A DNA stretch of 64,000 nt from Clostridia bacterium (GCA_017504995.1 JAFVQC010000028.1:1-64000); one strand, 5' to 3'. Shown: positions 1 to 7,908, counted from the first letter of the stretch. Numbers and translations are program-made. The notes: a model not told the origin generated them from the sequence alone.

Positions 1-59
1 GAGGGAATTTTAATTTTCAAAAAACATTTGTGTTTTCTCAAAAAAAATTCCCAATTAAA

Positions 60-430
60 GATTAGAGGCATGTCGGGTTTTATGTGCTTTTGTTGGCTAC
101 CTATTAGAGAGAAAAATTTATTTTTTGCGATCTTGCCCTTTTGGCGTTTTTTCATCGGCTTCTACTTGAGGGCATAAAATTTTTTCGATTATTTTCAAAA
201 TTCTGTAACAGTGAAAAGTAGAGAGGGCTATTATGGAACAAAAATTTCCTCTAAACTTGCCCTTTTTGCGTCGTTTTGCTGCCTACCACTTAGAAGGACT
301 TTTAATTTCTCACGCAAAATTTTCCAAAAAAGTAATAAACGAATAGTAGGAGAATAAAAACAATTTTTGAATTTTTTCGAAAAGTGGCGGGTTTTAGTCG
401 TTCTCGCAGGCTACTACTTGAGGGGATGTT
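60..430. repeat. Degenerate interspersed repeat block
   Basis: Four related segments share a core resembling GGCTACTACTTGAGGG: 95-111, 157-173, 280-297 and 409-425. Each is preceded by about 25 related bases. Copies 1 and 4 share CGGGTTTTA and copies 2 and 3 share CTTGCCCTTTT. Between cores lie partly complementary stretches (for example AAGTAGAG near 217), so neighbouring units could fold together. The surroundings are very AT-rich and no convincing gene lies in 1-480. The block adjoins the mobilization region and probably belongs to the same element. Its role is unknown. Confidence 0.5.
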
Positions 431-484
431 TTATCGTAGGACAAATTCAGCGTTTTCGATTCGGTATATAAGTGAGCAGATATT

Positions 485-827
485 GTGTCTCAAATTGAGA
501 CACGGACGTGTGAGGCAATCATTGGGCAGTGTGGATAGCAAATTTGAATACTGCCCCCACAAATACATAATCGCTATCCGAGTGAAAGGAGGATGCGGAC
601 GGTGATAGCGACGAGAATTATTACTCGTCGTGTAGGGAGACATTCGAGCGAGTGAGAATGTCTTCAACATAAAAGCGTGGTGCAAGCGCAGATGCAACAC
701 GCGGTCTCCGAAGGTGAGCGCTTCGGAGACATAGGCTGCCACGTCAGCCTATGCCCTCGGCAGAGCGCAATGGACTTTTGATGCGAAGTGTCAAAAGTGC
801 CTTTGCGTTACTTTTGACAAAAGTAAC
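485..827. other. Cluster of nine inverted repeats, probable oriT or replication region
   Basis: Inverted repeats follow one another almost without a gap: 485-503 (9-bp arms around one base), 524-530/550-556, 532-538/573-579, 609-615/624-630, 638-645/656-663, 675-683/694-702, 704-713/721-730 (10 bp perfect), 730-738/745-753 (9 bp perfect) and 774-781/791-798, ending in a perfect palindrome at 807-827. They lie directly upstream of a MobV relaxase gene, where such plasmids and integrative elements keep the transfer origin. Assignment as oriT is inference from position and structure. No ORF here has gene-like composition. Confidence 0.55.
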
Positions 828-865
828 AAAACCGCAAGTATGCTCGTTTCACTCGCAATAAGAAT

Positions 866-2188
866 TTGAGCCAAAAAGGCAAAACGCAGGAGGTGGATTT
901 TATAGTAAGAAGTGTAAGCGCAACTTTAGGGGAAGGCTGTCTTACCCACAATGACCGCAGCTTTATCGCAGAAAACGTGGACGGAAACAGAACGCATCTG
1001 AATATCGCCTACGTCAACGAGCCGATAAAGGAGGTCTATCACAAGATCTTTGACGAGGCGCTTGAAAAGTATAACGCGAAGCAAACCCGCAATGACCGCA
1101 AGATAACAGACTACTACGAAAAGATACGAACGGGAAAGCAAGAAAAGCTGTTCCACGAGATCATCATCCAAGTAGGAAACTGTGATGATATGAGTGCCAC
1201 GGGTGATAACGCCGAGCTTGCTAAGAAGATCTTGGACGAATATTTTAGGGGCTTTCGGGAGCGCAACCATACCTTGCACGTGTTCTCCGCGCACTTGCAT
1301 ATGGACGAGGCAACGCCGCATCTGCACATTGACTTTATTCCCCTTGCCAAGAACAGTAAGCGAGGATTGGAAACGAGGGTATCACTCAAACAAGCGTTAG
1401 GTGCTCTTGGATTCTTTGGCGAAGGTCGGGAAAATACCGAGGGCAATCAATGGGCAGAAGCAGAAAAGGATCGCCTTGCCGAAGTAATGGAGCGTTACGG
1501 AGTGCAAAGAGGAACGGACAAGAACGAAAAGCGGGAGCATCTGTCCGTCCTCGATTACAAGAAACAAGAGCGAAGCCGCGAGGTCGAAGAACTTACCGAG
1601 AAGGCGGAGGCATTGGAGCAATCCAACGCCGAGGCTCAACGGGAAACTGCGGAGATACGGGAGAGTCTTGAAAAGATGAAAGCTGAGCTTTCCGAACTCA
1701 CCGAGGACAAGAACGAGATCGACCTTGAGTATAGCAAATATTTCGGGGATGGATGGGAGTTGCCCGAGCCGAGCGCGTTAATGACCGCAAAGACCTTCCG
1801 CAACAAACACGCCCTTCCGCTGATTGCAAAACTGAAAGAGGTCATCCGTAAGCTCATCGTCAACGTAGTGGAGATTACGAAGATGTGGAAACAAGCCATT
1901 ACGGAAAAGGATGACTACAAGTATGAGTGTAGAAGTCTGAGACAAGAGAATGGTGAGCTTCGCCGTGATGCAGAAGCTTTCCACATTGTACGGAGTGCTA
2001 TCGGAGAAAAGGAAACCGATAATATCCTACGCAGAGCCGAGGAAGAACGAAAACGCGCCGAGGCGGAACGGATTGCCAAGGAGCGTGCCGAGCAAGAGGC
2101 GCGGGAGCGTGAACGAGAGGAACGTCGCCTTGCTCGTCTGCAATCAAGAGGCAAAAAGAAAATCCGCGACGAGCGCGGAGATAGGTAA
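866..2188 (+). CDS. MobV-family relaxase (Mob/Pre)
   Basis: Relaxase of the Mob_Pre family, expected to nick oriT and lead strand transfer of a mobilizable element. The N-terminal third carries the family pattern: VRSVSATLGEGCLTHNDR, then HLNIAYVNE, and the metal-binding HLHMDEATPHLHIDF histidine cluster near residues 147-161. The C-terminal half is a long charged coiled coil (about 230-300 and 370-440) rich in Glu, Arg and Lys. The open frame begins with TTG at 866, but the only good ribosome site, AGGAGG at 888-893, points to an ATA at 902-904 exactly where homologues begin (V-R-S-V). The true start may be that ATA, or the original ATG may have been lost. It sits between the hairpin cluster and a recombinase stump. 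Confidence 0.88.
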   Translation: MSQKGKTQEVDFIVRSVSATLGEGCLTHNDRSFIAENVDGNRTHLNIAYVNEPIKEVYHKIFDEALEKYNAKQTRNDRKITDYYEKIRTGKQEKLFHEIIIQVGNCDDMSATGDNAELAKKILDEYFRGFRERNHTLHVFSAHLHMDEATPHLHIDFIPLAKNSKRGLETRVSLKQALGALGFFGEGRENTEGNQWAEAEKDRLAEVMERYGVQRGTDKNEKREHLSVLDYKKQERSREVEELTEKAEALEQSNAEAQRETAEIRESLEKMKAELSELTEDKNEIDLEYSKYFGDGWELPEPSALMTAKTFRNKHALPLIAKLKEVIRKLIVNVVEITKMWKQAITEKDDYKYECRSLRQENGELRRDAEAFHIVRSAIGEKETDNILRRAEEERKRAEAERIAKERAEQEAREREREERRLARLQSRGKKKIRDERGDR

Positions 2189-2351
2189 AAACGTGGATAC
2201 GGTCTTGACCGAAGAAAAACGGCATTTTTCTATTTTTATCACCTCAAAACGTATCCCATACCACAAAGGCGTTTTCTATTGGAAAATCTGCAAATTCCCA
2301 CGCTCTTGACCGAGCCTTTTTGATCAAAAAACGCCTTACTTCAAAAACTTT

Positions 2352-2642
2352 ATGAAAATAGGAGAAAAACGAATGATAACGAACAAAAAGAAAAGTGAAA
2401 AGACAACTAAGGTGGATCTTCGTGTATTCCTTGAAACTATCCGAAAGTGCACCGATATTAAGGAGCTTACTCCCGAGATCGTCAACCGACTTATAAGGCG
2501 GATAGAGGTTCATAAGAGCGCAAAGGTGGACGGAAGAAAGCGCGTACAGCTTGACGTTTACTTTACCGCAGTTGGTTTGATTAACATTCCCGATGAGAAG
2601 CAGATACTTGAAATGATAGAAGAAATCCGTAGAAGCGCATAA
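2352..2642 (+). pseudogene. C-terminal remnant of large serine recombinase (DUF4368)
   Basis: The encoded stretch from KTTKVDLRVFLETIRK through IEVHKSAKVDGRKRVQLDVYF to the end matches the C-terminal DUF4368-type tail of TnpX-like large serine recombinases, which integrate and excise mobilizable elements. The catalytic serine domain, recombinase domain and zinc ribbon are missing. The 160 bases upstream (2189-2351) contain no in-frame continuation. The piece is therefore a stump, though it could still be translated from ATG codons at 2352 or 2373. With the adjacent MobV relaxase it marks a decayed integrative mobilizable element, and the element boundary is probably just downstream of 2642. 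Confidence 0.75.
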
Positions 2643-2654
2643 GGACTAAAAAAG

Positions 2655-2698
2655 CAAGAATACGGCATATCTCTTGCGAAATATATCGTATTCTTGCA
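2655..2698. repeat. Inverted repeat at presumed element end
   Basis: GCAAGAATACG at 2655-2665 is perfectly repeated in inverse at 2688-2698, a few bases after the recombinase stump stop. There is no T-tract on either side, so it is not a standard terminator. It may be the edge of the decayed element or a transcript-end hairpin. Confidence 0.45.
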
Positions 2699-2741
2699 AA
2701 ACTGTCCTTCCGAACGACGAGCATCAACCTGTCGTTTTTTC

Positions 2742-3599
2742 TTATTCATTCGGCTTGCGAACAAACAGCACGCCGAGAGTATTTCTGCCGCAATGGGAAG
2801 AAATGGTGCAGCCCGCGCGGGTAATATGCACCTCTCTAAAGGGGGCGATCTCCTTGACCTGCTCCACACATTGCTGAATAATGGATTCCTCACAACCAGC
2901 GTGGGTCACGAAGATGCGATCCAACTCCACCCGAGAGCCGTCACCCAGCCGATCGGCAACGTATTTCTTCAAGGTAGAGGCAAAGCTGCCGCGATACTTC
3001 TTATTGACGCCCATCTTGCCGTCCTGCACCGTAATGCACGGCTTTAGCTGAAGCAGGTTCGCGCCGAACGCCGCCACGGCGGAGCAACGTCCGCCCTTGT
3101 GCAAAAATTCCAGATTATCAATAACGAAGGAAGCGTCCACCCGATCGGTCATCTCTCGACAAGCGTCTGCAATTTCCTTACCTCCCTTACCCTCGGCGAT
3201 CATTTCTCCCGCCGCCACCACCAGCAATCCGCCGCCCGTGGAAAGGTTACGGGTATCCACCGCGAACACGTTGGGATAATCCTCTGCCGCGATGCGGGCA
3301 TTGTTATAGGTTGCGGACATCTCGGAACTGATGGTAAACAACACCACCTCGTTCCCCTGCGCCGTCTGCTCGGCGAAGAAGCTCTCAAACGCCGCAATGC
3401 TGGGCGCCGCCGTTTTGGGAAGCACACCCTTTTCCTCGTAGTAGCGATAGATCATATCGGGGTCGATATCCACTCCATCCGTATATTGATTGTCTCCCAG
3501 ATTCACGGTAAGGGGGATCAAATGGACACCGTATCGCGCGATCAACTCCTCATTCAAGTCACTGGTACTATCACTTGCAAGAATTACTTTTGCACTCAT
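2742..3599 (-). CDS. DegV family fatty-acid-binding protein
   Basis: A 285-residue DegV protein. In Firmicutes these bind fatty acids and some pass them to the FakA kinase. The N-terminus has the family DSTSDL motif (residues 10-15), followed by LIPLTVNLGDNQYTDGVDI and, later, the LEFLHKGGRCS motif. Length is normal. The start at 3599 was chosen over an in-frame ATG at 3623 because it has AAAGGA at the right distance. No fakA homologue is adjacent. A promoter-like TTGAAA/TATAAT pair and a hairpin (3635-3667) lie just upstream. Confidence 0.9.
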   Translation of the reverse strand: MSAKVILASDSTSDLNEELIARYGVHLIPLTVNLGDNQYTDGVDIDPDMIYRYYEEKGVLPKTAAPSIAAFESFFAEQTAQGNEVVLFTISSEMSATYNNARIAAEDYPNVFAVDTRNLSTGGGLLVVAAGEMIAEGKGGKEIADACREMTDRVDASFVIDNLEFLHKGGRCSAVAAFGANLLQLKPCITVQDGKMGVNKKYRGSFASTLKKYVADRLGDGSRVELDRIFVTHAGCEESIIQQCVEQVKEIAPFREVHITRAGCTISSHCGRNTLGVLFVRKPNE

Positions 3600-3634
3600 C
3601 GTTATTCCTTTCCGTTTTTTCAAACGCTCTCAAA

Positions 3635-3667
3635 AATATCCTCAAAGAGAGTTCCTTTGAGGATATT
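3635..3667 (-). terminator. Hairpin between metal-binding protein gene and degV
   Basis: Perfect 13-bp arms (3635-3647 and 3655-3667, 7-base loop), followed on the minus strand by a short T run. It fits a terminator for the upstream gene ending at 3706. A TATAAT overlaps its upstream edge on the minus strand, so it would also form in the degV leader. Confidence 0.55.
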
Positions 3668-3705
3668 ATATCACAACTCAAAAAATTTTTCAAGGGGATC
3701 GTTTC

Positions 3706-3960
3706 TTATTTCACTTTCCCGAACAAGCCTTTTTTCTCATACGGCTCTTGCGTTACGCCCTCCACGCGGTAGCCTGCCGTCTCCACCACGCGGCGCAAAA
3801 GCGCCTCGTCCAGAGGGTCATGGGATAGGATCACCGTTTCCCCTTTTTCGTGAGAGGAGGTCACCTTCTTTGGCGCAAAGGCGGCTCGAACGGCATCGTT
3901 TACGTGCGCCTCGCACATACCGCACCCCATTCCGTCGATTTTTAGCACGATTCTCGTCAT
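3706..3960 (-). CDS. Heavy-metal-associated (HMA) domain protein, CopZ-like
   Basis: Small cytoplasmic metallochaperone-type protein of 84 residues. The motif GMGCGMCEAHVN near residues 10-21 is the HMA metal site, with Cys13 and Cys16 as ligands of the kind used by CopZ for copper(I). It ends with a short basic tail. The start at 3960 has AGAGGGACGG upstream; a longer frame beginning at 4044 has no ribosome site. No copper ATPase is adjacent, so the partner and even the metal are uncertain. Confidence 0.82.
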   Translation of the reverse strand: MTRIVLKIDGMGCGMCEAHVNDAVRAAFAPKKVTSSHEKGETVILSHDPLDEALLRRVVETAGYRVEGVTQEPYEKKGLFGKVK

Positions 3961-4072
3961 ATCCGTCCCTCTTTTCCCAAAAAGTTGGCGTTTGCTCGTA
4001 ATCAGTATAGCATATCCCCGCCTTTTTGTCAATCGCTTGCGCAAACTTTCGCCAAAAAATCCCCCCGAACGG

Positions 4073-4101
4073 TTGACAAAAGAAACGGAATAAGGTATAA
4101 T
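4073..4101 (+). promoter_or_regulatory. tyrS promoter
   Basis: Consensus TTGACA (4073-4078) and TATAAT (4096-4101) separated by 17 bases, about 50 bases before the tyrS start. The short leader has no room for a T-box, so tyrS here appears not to use one. Confidence 0.85.
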
Positions 4102-4151
4102 AAGGAATGTTAGTATTTTATAAATTCGCGCTTGCGCGAGGAGGACAGAAA

Positions 4152-5372
4152 ATGACGATTTATGACGAGCTGGTTGCCAGAGGACTGATCGCTCAGGTAA
4201 CCGACGAAAATGAGATCAAGGAACTGATCAACAACGGAAAAGCCGTATTTTACATTGGCTTTGACCCCACCGCGGACAGTCTGCACGTGGGACATTTCAT
4301 GGCGCTTTGTTTGATGAAGCGTCTGCAAATGGCAGGCAACAAGCCCATCGCCCTCATCGGCGGCGGCACGGCAATGATCGGCGACCCCTCGGGCAGAACC
4401 GATATGCGCCAGATGATGACCACCGAGACCATTGCTCATAACTGCGATTGCTTCAAAAAGCAGATGAGCCGCTTCATCGACTTTTCCGAGGGAAAGGCGA
4501 TCATGATCAACAACGCCGACTGGCTGCTTGATCTGAACTACGTAGAGGTATTGCGCGAGGTCGGCTCTTGCTTCTCGGTCAACAATATGTTGCGCGCCGA
4601 GTGCTACAAGCAAAGAATGGAAAAGGGACTGTCCTTCCTTGAGTTCAACTATATGATCATGCAGTCCTACGACTTTTATCATCTGTACAAGACCATGGGC
4701 TGTAATATGCAGTTCGGCGGTGATGACCAATGGTCCAATATGCTGGGCGGAACCGAGCTGATCCGCCGCAAGCTTGGCAAGGACGCCTATGCCATGACCA
4801 TCAATCTGCTCCTCAACTCCGAGGGCAAGAAGATGGGCAAGACCCAGTCGGGCGCGGTATGGCTGGATCCCGATAAAACCTCGCCTTACGATTTCTATCA
4901 GTACTGGAGAAACGTTGCCGACTCCGACGTGCTCAAGTGTATCCGCATGCTGACCTTCCTTCCCTTGGAGGAGATCGATGCCATGGATAAGTGGGAGGGC
5001 GCGCAGCTCAACCGTGCCAAGGAGATTCTTGCCTTTGAGCTGACCAAGCTGGTTCACGGCGAGGAGGAAGCGAAGAAAGCGGAAGCAAGCGCCAAAGCGC
5101 TGTTCGGTGCGGGCGCGGAAGCGGAGATCCCCATGACCGAGCTTTGCGCCGCAGACTTCACGGACGGCGTGATCGATATCGGAACGATCCTCGTCAAGGC
5201 GGGTCTCGTTCCTTCCAAGTCCGAGGCAAGGCGCGCCATCGAGCAGGGCGGCGTTTCGGTAGACAACGAAAAAGTCAAAGACGTGCGCGCCACCTTCACG
5301 ATGGACGACCTGAAGGACGGCAAGGTATTCCGCAGAGGAAAGAAAAATTTCCGTAAGGTAACCGTAAAATAA
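4152..5372 (+). CDS. tyrS: Tyrosyl-tRNA synthetase
   Basis: Class I aminoacyl-tRNA synthetase that charges tRNA-Tyr. The HIGH-type motif is HVGH at residues 45-48. The KMSKS-type loop is KMGKT near 226-230. The active-site stretch around [10 protein letters not shown] is present, and an S4 RNA-binding domain fills the last 60 residues. At 406 residues the length is normal. The start at 4152 has GAGGAGG in front; an upstream in-frame ATG at 4107 lies almost on the promoter and is rejected. The last codons and stop are duplicated 658 bp downstream by the RAYT insertion, which separated the gene from its original terminator at 6035-6069. Confidence 0.97.
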   Translation: MTIYDELVARGLIAQVTDENEIKELINNGKAVFYIGFDPTADSLHVGHFMALCLMKRLQMAGNKPIALIGGGTAMIGDPSGRTDMRQMMTTETIAHNCDCFKKQMSRFIDFSEGKAIMINNADWLLDLNYVEVLREVGSCFSVNNMLRAECYKQRMEKGLSFLEFNYMIMQSYDFYHLYKTMGCNMQFGGDDQWSNMLGGTELIRRKLGKDAYAMTINLLLNSEGKKMGKTQSGAVWLDPDKTSPYDFYQYWRNVADSDVLKCIRMLTFLPLEEIDAMDKWEGAQLNRAKEILAFELTKLVHGEEEAKKAEASAKALFGAGAEAEIPMTELCAADFTDGVIDIGTILVKAGLVPSKSEARRAIEQGGVSVDNEKVKDVRATFTMDDLKDGKVFRRGKKNFRKVTVK

Positions 5373-5385
5373 AGACACGCTTGCG
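5350..5385 (+). repeat. 36-bp direct repeat, left copy
   Basis: Covers the last tyrS codons, its stop and the left arm of the tyrS terminator. It is identical over 36 bases to 6008-6043. Together the copies flank the first RAYT gene. Confidence 0.9.
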
Positions 5386-5409
5386 GTCCTTCTCATAAGA
5401 ATATAAGCA

Positions 5410-5444
5410 AAAATCGGCGGAGATATTGTTTCTCCGCCGATTTT
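5410..5444 (+). promoter_or_regulatory. Hairpin and -10 element in front of RAYT 1
   Basis: Perfect 14-bp arms (5410-5423 and 5431-5444, 7-base loop, right arm ending TTTT) can act as the replacement terminator for tyrS. Immediately after lies TATAAT at 5449-5454. The right arm, the -10 box and the following ATGGGTGATG are almost the same in front of the second RAYT gene near 16364-16422. Confidence 0.65.
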
Positions 5445-5464
5445 GTGGTATAATGAGATGGGTG

Positions 5465-5980
5465 ATGGAAATGGACGAACGAAAATACAGAAAAACAACC
5501 AGATTAAAAAGTGCGGATTACGACAGCAACCAAGTCGTGTTCTTAACGATATGCACCAAGGAAAGACGCTGTATTCTTTCCCGCATTGTAGGGACCGGCG
5601 TCCTCGACGGTCCAAAAATCGAATTAACCGAATATGGAAAAATTGCAGAGAAATACATCAATCAATTAAATAATTTTTATAATGATCTTTCGGTGGAGAG
5701 TTACGTGATTATGCCCAATCACATTCATATTTTGTTATGGGTAAAGGGCAATGAAAATGGACCGTCGAGGACGCCGGTCCCTACAGTTCAGAATACAATT
5801 CCCGCGAAGTTTTTATCAACTTTTAAAAGATTTTGCAATAAAGAATGTGGAAAGAATATTTGGCAATATCGCTCCAACGATCATATTATCCGCAATCGCG
5901 AGGATTACGAAGAACATTTGCGATATATCTACGAAAATCCTACTCGTTGGTGCTATGATGAATTGTATATCGAAGAATAG
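5465..5980 (+). CDS. REP-associated tyrosine transposase (RAYT), copy 1
   Basis: Y1/HUH transposase of the IS200-like superfamily, RAYT branch, about 171 residues. It has the HUH motif in MPNHIHILLW and a downstream tyrosine in REDYEEHLRYIYENP. RAYT proteins nick single-stranded REP palindromes headed by GTAG. The start at 5465 is chosen because upstream in-frame ATG 5453 overlaps the -10 box; the ribosome site is weak. Inside the frame are two inverted 26-bp copies of a GTAG-headed hairpin (5588-5613, 5759-5784) bracketing the HUH region. The gene sits between 36-bp direct repeats in the tyrS terminator. It is closely related in layout to the gene at 15804. Confidence 0.88.
   Translation: MEMDERKYRKTTRLKSADYDSNQVVFLTICTKERRCILSRIVGTGVLDGPKIELTEYGKIAEKYINQLNNFYNDLSVESYVIMPNHIHILLWVKGNENGPSRTPVPTVQNTIPAKFLSTFKRFCNKECGKNIWQYRSNDHIIRNREDYEEHLRYIYENPTRWCYDELYIEE
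5588..5613 (+). repeat. REP-like arm inside RAYT 1 (left)
   Basis: Begins GTAG and contains the stem GGACCG/CGGTCC with a 10-base loop. It is the exact reverse complement of 5759-5784. It encodes V-G-T-G-V-L-D-G-P in frame. Confidence 0.8.
5759..5784 (-). repeat. REP-like arm inside RAYT 1 (right)
   Basis: Exact inverse copy of 5588-5613, with GTAG at its right end on the minus strand. It encodes G-P-S-R-T-P-V-P-T in frame. The pair forms a BIME-like arrangement spanning 197 bp. Confidence 0.8.
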
Positions 5981-6007
5981 AGATTAAAATTGAAAAATGC
6001 CAAAATA

Positions 6008-6043
6008 TCCGTAAGGTAACCGTAAAATAAAGACACGCTTGCG
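6008..6043 (+). repeat. 36-bp direct repeat, right copy
   Basis: Identical to 5350-5385. It is joined to the complete tyrS terminator, so it is probably the original downstream flank of tyrS. Confidence 0.9.
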
Positions 6044-6069
6044 ATGGTTTTCCGTCGCAAGCGTTTTTT
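6035..6069 (+). terminator. Original tyrS terminator, displaced
   Basis: Stem ACGCTTGCGA/TCGCAAGCGT (10 bp) followed by TTTTTT. It is now about 660 bp beyond the tyrS stop because of the RAYT insertion and serves the RAYT transcript. Confidence 0.85.
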
Positions 6070-6071
6070 GA

Positions 6072-6788
6072 TTAAAAATGATATAAATTTTGATATCCCG
6101 CCATCAAGCCGTCGCGGTACAGGTGGGCGTCATTTGAGACTTGAAGCGCTCTCGGATAAATGCGCTCCTGCGTCTCGTCAAAATGAATCACGTTCATGCA
6201 GGAATGGCTGATGTCAAAGCGGGTGCTGTATAACGGATACGGAATATCCAACACACTGCTCATAAACAGCATACCGAAGCCTTGATGGGCAAACAGAGCC
6301 ACCCGTTGAGGTGCGTCTTTGACCTTGACAAAGCAATTGTTTTCCCTGTCATGGACAAAGCCCAACTCCAAGAATAACTCGTCCACCGCTTCGTTGATCC
6401 GTTTCAATCCACGCTCAAAGGTATATTCCGAGAAATCGGGGTGTCGATACCATTCCTTCCCCATGGCAATTACCTCGGCAGAATTGAATTTTTCAATAAA
6501 GCTCTGCTTTTGAAACGCCCAACGCCCCTGTGGTGTTCCGCGATCAAAAAAGAAGTCCTTACCCGCAAGATGCTCGTTTGCCCAAGGGCAAGAAATGATC
6601 TCCTTTTTCAACAGCTCCGCCGTAGGCTGCGCCGTCATCATGGCGCGAACCGAATCGGATGCGTAAATCCGATCCAAGCCGTAGGAAACGAAGCGCTTGG
6701 CAAGCAACCGCGCCTGCTCCTGACCCAAAGGCGTCAAGCTATCGGGATGATAAATAGGGTCTCCGTGACGAACGTAAAAAAACAACAT
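6072..6788 (-). CDS. Histidine phosphatase superfamily protein
   Basis: A 238-residue protein of the phosphoglycerate mutase-like phosphatase family. The catalytic RHG triad is at residues 7-9 (FYVRHGDP), and a second histidine lies in ALFAHQGFGM in the C-terminal half. The long insert rich in aromatic residues after EIISCPW is not typical of cofactor-dependent phosphoglycerate mutase, so this is a phosphatase of unknown substrate. It ends close to the displaced tyrS terminator and starts 15 bp after the cysK stop, so it is probably co-transcribed behind cysK. Confidence 0.85.
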   Translation of the reverse strand: MLFFYVRHGDPIYHPDSLTPLGQEQARLLAKRFVSYGLDRIYASDSVRAMMTAQPTAELLKKEIISCPWANEHLAGKDFFFDRGTPQGRWAFQKQSFIEKFNSAEVIAMGKEWYRHPDFSEYTFERGLKRINEAVDELFLELGFVHDRENNCFVKVKDAPQRVALFAHQGFGMLFMSSVLDIPYPLYSTRFDISHSCMNVIHFDETQERIYPRALQVSNDAHLYRDGLMAGYQNLYHF

Positions 6789-6803
6789 GATCTTTTCTTC
6801 CTT

Positions 6804-7730
6804 TTACTCAAACAAGGGCGTGGAGAAATACCGTTCCGCCGTGTCGGGCAGAACCGTCACCACCGTTTTTCCCTTCCCTAACTTCTTCGCCAAACGCATT
6901 GCTGCGGCGACGTTGGTGCCGCTGCTAATGCCGCACATGATCCCTTCCTTCGAGGCAAGATCCTTCGATGCCTGCAGAGCTTCCTCGTCCTTGATGATAC
7001 AAACGTCATCGTAAATATTTTGATTCAGAATCACGGGGATCACGCCGTCTCCAATGCCCATCTGCACATGCGTACCGATCGAGCCGCCCGACAGGATCGC
7101 CGCGTTTTCCGGCTCTACCGCCCAGATGGTCATGTCTGGATTCTTTTCCTTCAGCGTCTCTCCGATACCCGTGATCGTACCGCCCGTGCCGATGCCCGAG
7201 CAGAAACCGTGGATCGGTCCGTCCACCTGAGAGAGGATCTCCATGCCCGTTGCCGACCGTTGAATGGCGGGATTGGCGGGGTTTTCAAACTGCTGAGGCA
7301 CGAACACCTTGGGATCTTCCGCCTTGAATTTCAGGGCGAGGTTCAGACACTCCTCGATACAAAGTCCGATATTGCCGTTATCGTGAACCAAAATCACCTC
7401 CGCACCGTAATGCTCTACCAGCTTTCTGCGCTCCTCGCTGACCGAATCGGGCATAATGATCTTCACCTTATAACCCCGAACCGCGCCTACCAACGCAAGA
7501 CCGATGCCCTGATTGCCGCTGGTCGGCTCAACGATCACCGTATCCGAATGAATGAGTCCCTTTTCCTCGGCGTCTCGGATCATATTGTAGGCAGTCCTCG
7601 TCTTGATCGAGCCCCCTACGTTCAGTCCTTCAAATTTCACAAGGATCTGCGCGTCCTCGGGACTCGTCATATGCTGCAAACGGATCATGGGCGTATTCCC
7701 GATCGCGTCTAAAATCGTATTACAAATCAT
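6804..7730 (-). CDS. cysK: Cysteine synthase (O-acetylserine sulfhydrylase)
   Basis: PLP enzyme that makes cysteine from O-acetylserine and sulfide. The PLP lysine is Lys43 in GGSIKTRTAY. The phosphate-binding glycine loop is GIGTGGTITGIG. The substrate loop reads TSGNQG (70-75) rather than the commoner TSGNTG, a change seen in some CysK-type enzymes, so a sibling reaction cannot be excluded. It has 308 residues, normal for the family. No serine acetyltransferase gene is next to it. Transcription starts from a consensus promoter at 7792-7820, with no T-box in the short leader. Confidence 0.9.
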   Translation of the reverse strand: MICNTILDAIGNTPMIRLQHMTSPEDAQILVKFEGLNVGGSIKTRTAYNMIRDAEEKGLIHSDTVIVEPTSGNQGIGLALVGAVRGYKVKIIMPDSVSEERRKLVEHYGAEVILVHDNGNIGLCIEECLNLALKFKAEDPKVFVPQQFENPANPAIQRSATGMEILSQVDGPIHGFCSGIGTGGTITGIGETLKEKNPDMTIWAVEPENAAILSGGSIGTHVQMGIGDGVIPVILNQNIYDDVCIIKDEEALQASKDLASKEGIMCGISSGTNVAAAMRLAKKLGKGKTVVTVLPDTAERYFSTPLFE

Positions 7731-7791
7731 TTTGCCGTACCTTTCTTCTTTGAGGTCATTTTATCCTATGCGACGGCGTCACACAAGGTTC

Positions 7792-7820
7792 ATTATACCA
7801 TAGAAATCTCCCTTTGTCAA
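7792..7820 (-). promoter_or_regulatory. cysK promoter
   Basis: On the minus strand TTGACA (7815-7820) and TATAAT (7792-7797) are 17 bases apart, about 60 bases before the cysK start. Confidence 0.85.
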
Positions 7821-7870
7821 TCATTCTAAAAAAATAGGAAGGATATCAGGCTCTGCGATGTAAATATACA

Positions 7871-7900
7871 AAAGGAACGGGCAAACTCGTCCGTTCCTTT
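7871..7900 (-). terminator. Terminator after CNNM/CorC pair
   Basis: Arms AAAGGAACGG and CCGTTCCTTT (7871-7880, 7891-7900) with a T-rich 3' side on the minus strand, just after the stop at 7909. Confidence 0.8.
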
Positions 7901-7908
7901 TCTATCGT

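Noticed and set aside
60-430. Possible CRISPR array
   Set aside because: Copies are too divergent, spacing is uneven and no cas gene is near.
384-742. Short ORFs in the hairpin cluster
   Set aside because: Explained by inverted repeats; no ribosome site or homology.
4110-5615. Long minus-strand frame opposite tyrS
   Set aside because: Shadow of a confidently identified gene; no ribosome site and no recognisable family.
5386-6043. IS200/IS605 insertion sequence
   Set aside because: Protein is of the RAYT type, single copy, no TnpB and no typical IS605 ends.
7731-7908. T-box or other riboswitch before cysK
   Set aside because: Leader is about 60 bases with no GGTACC core and no terminator pair.
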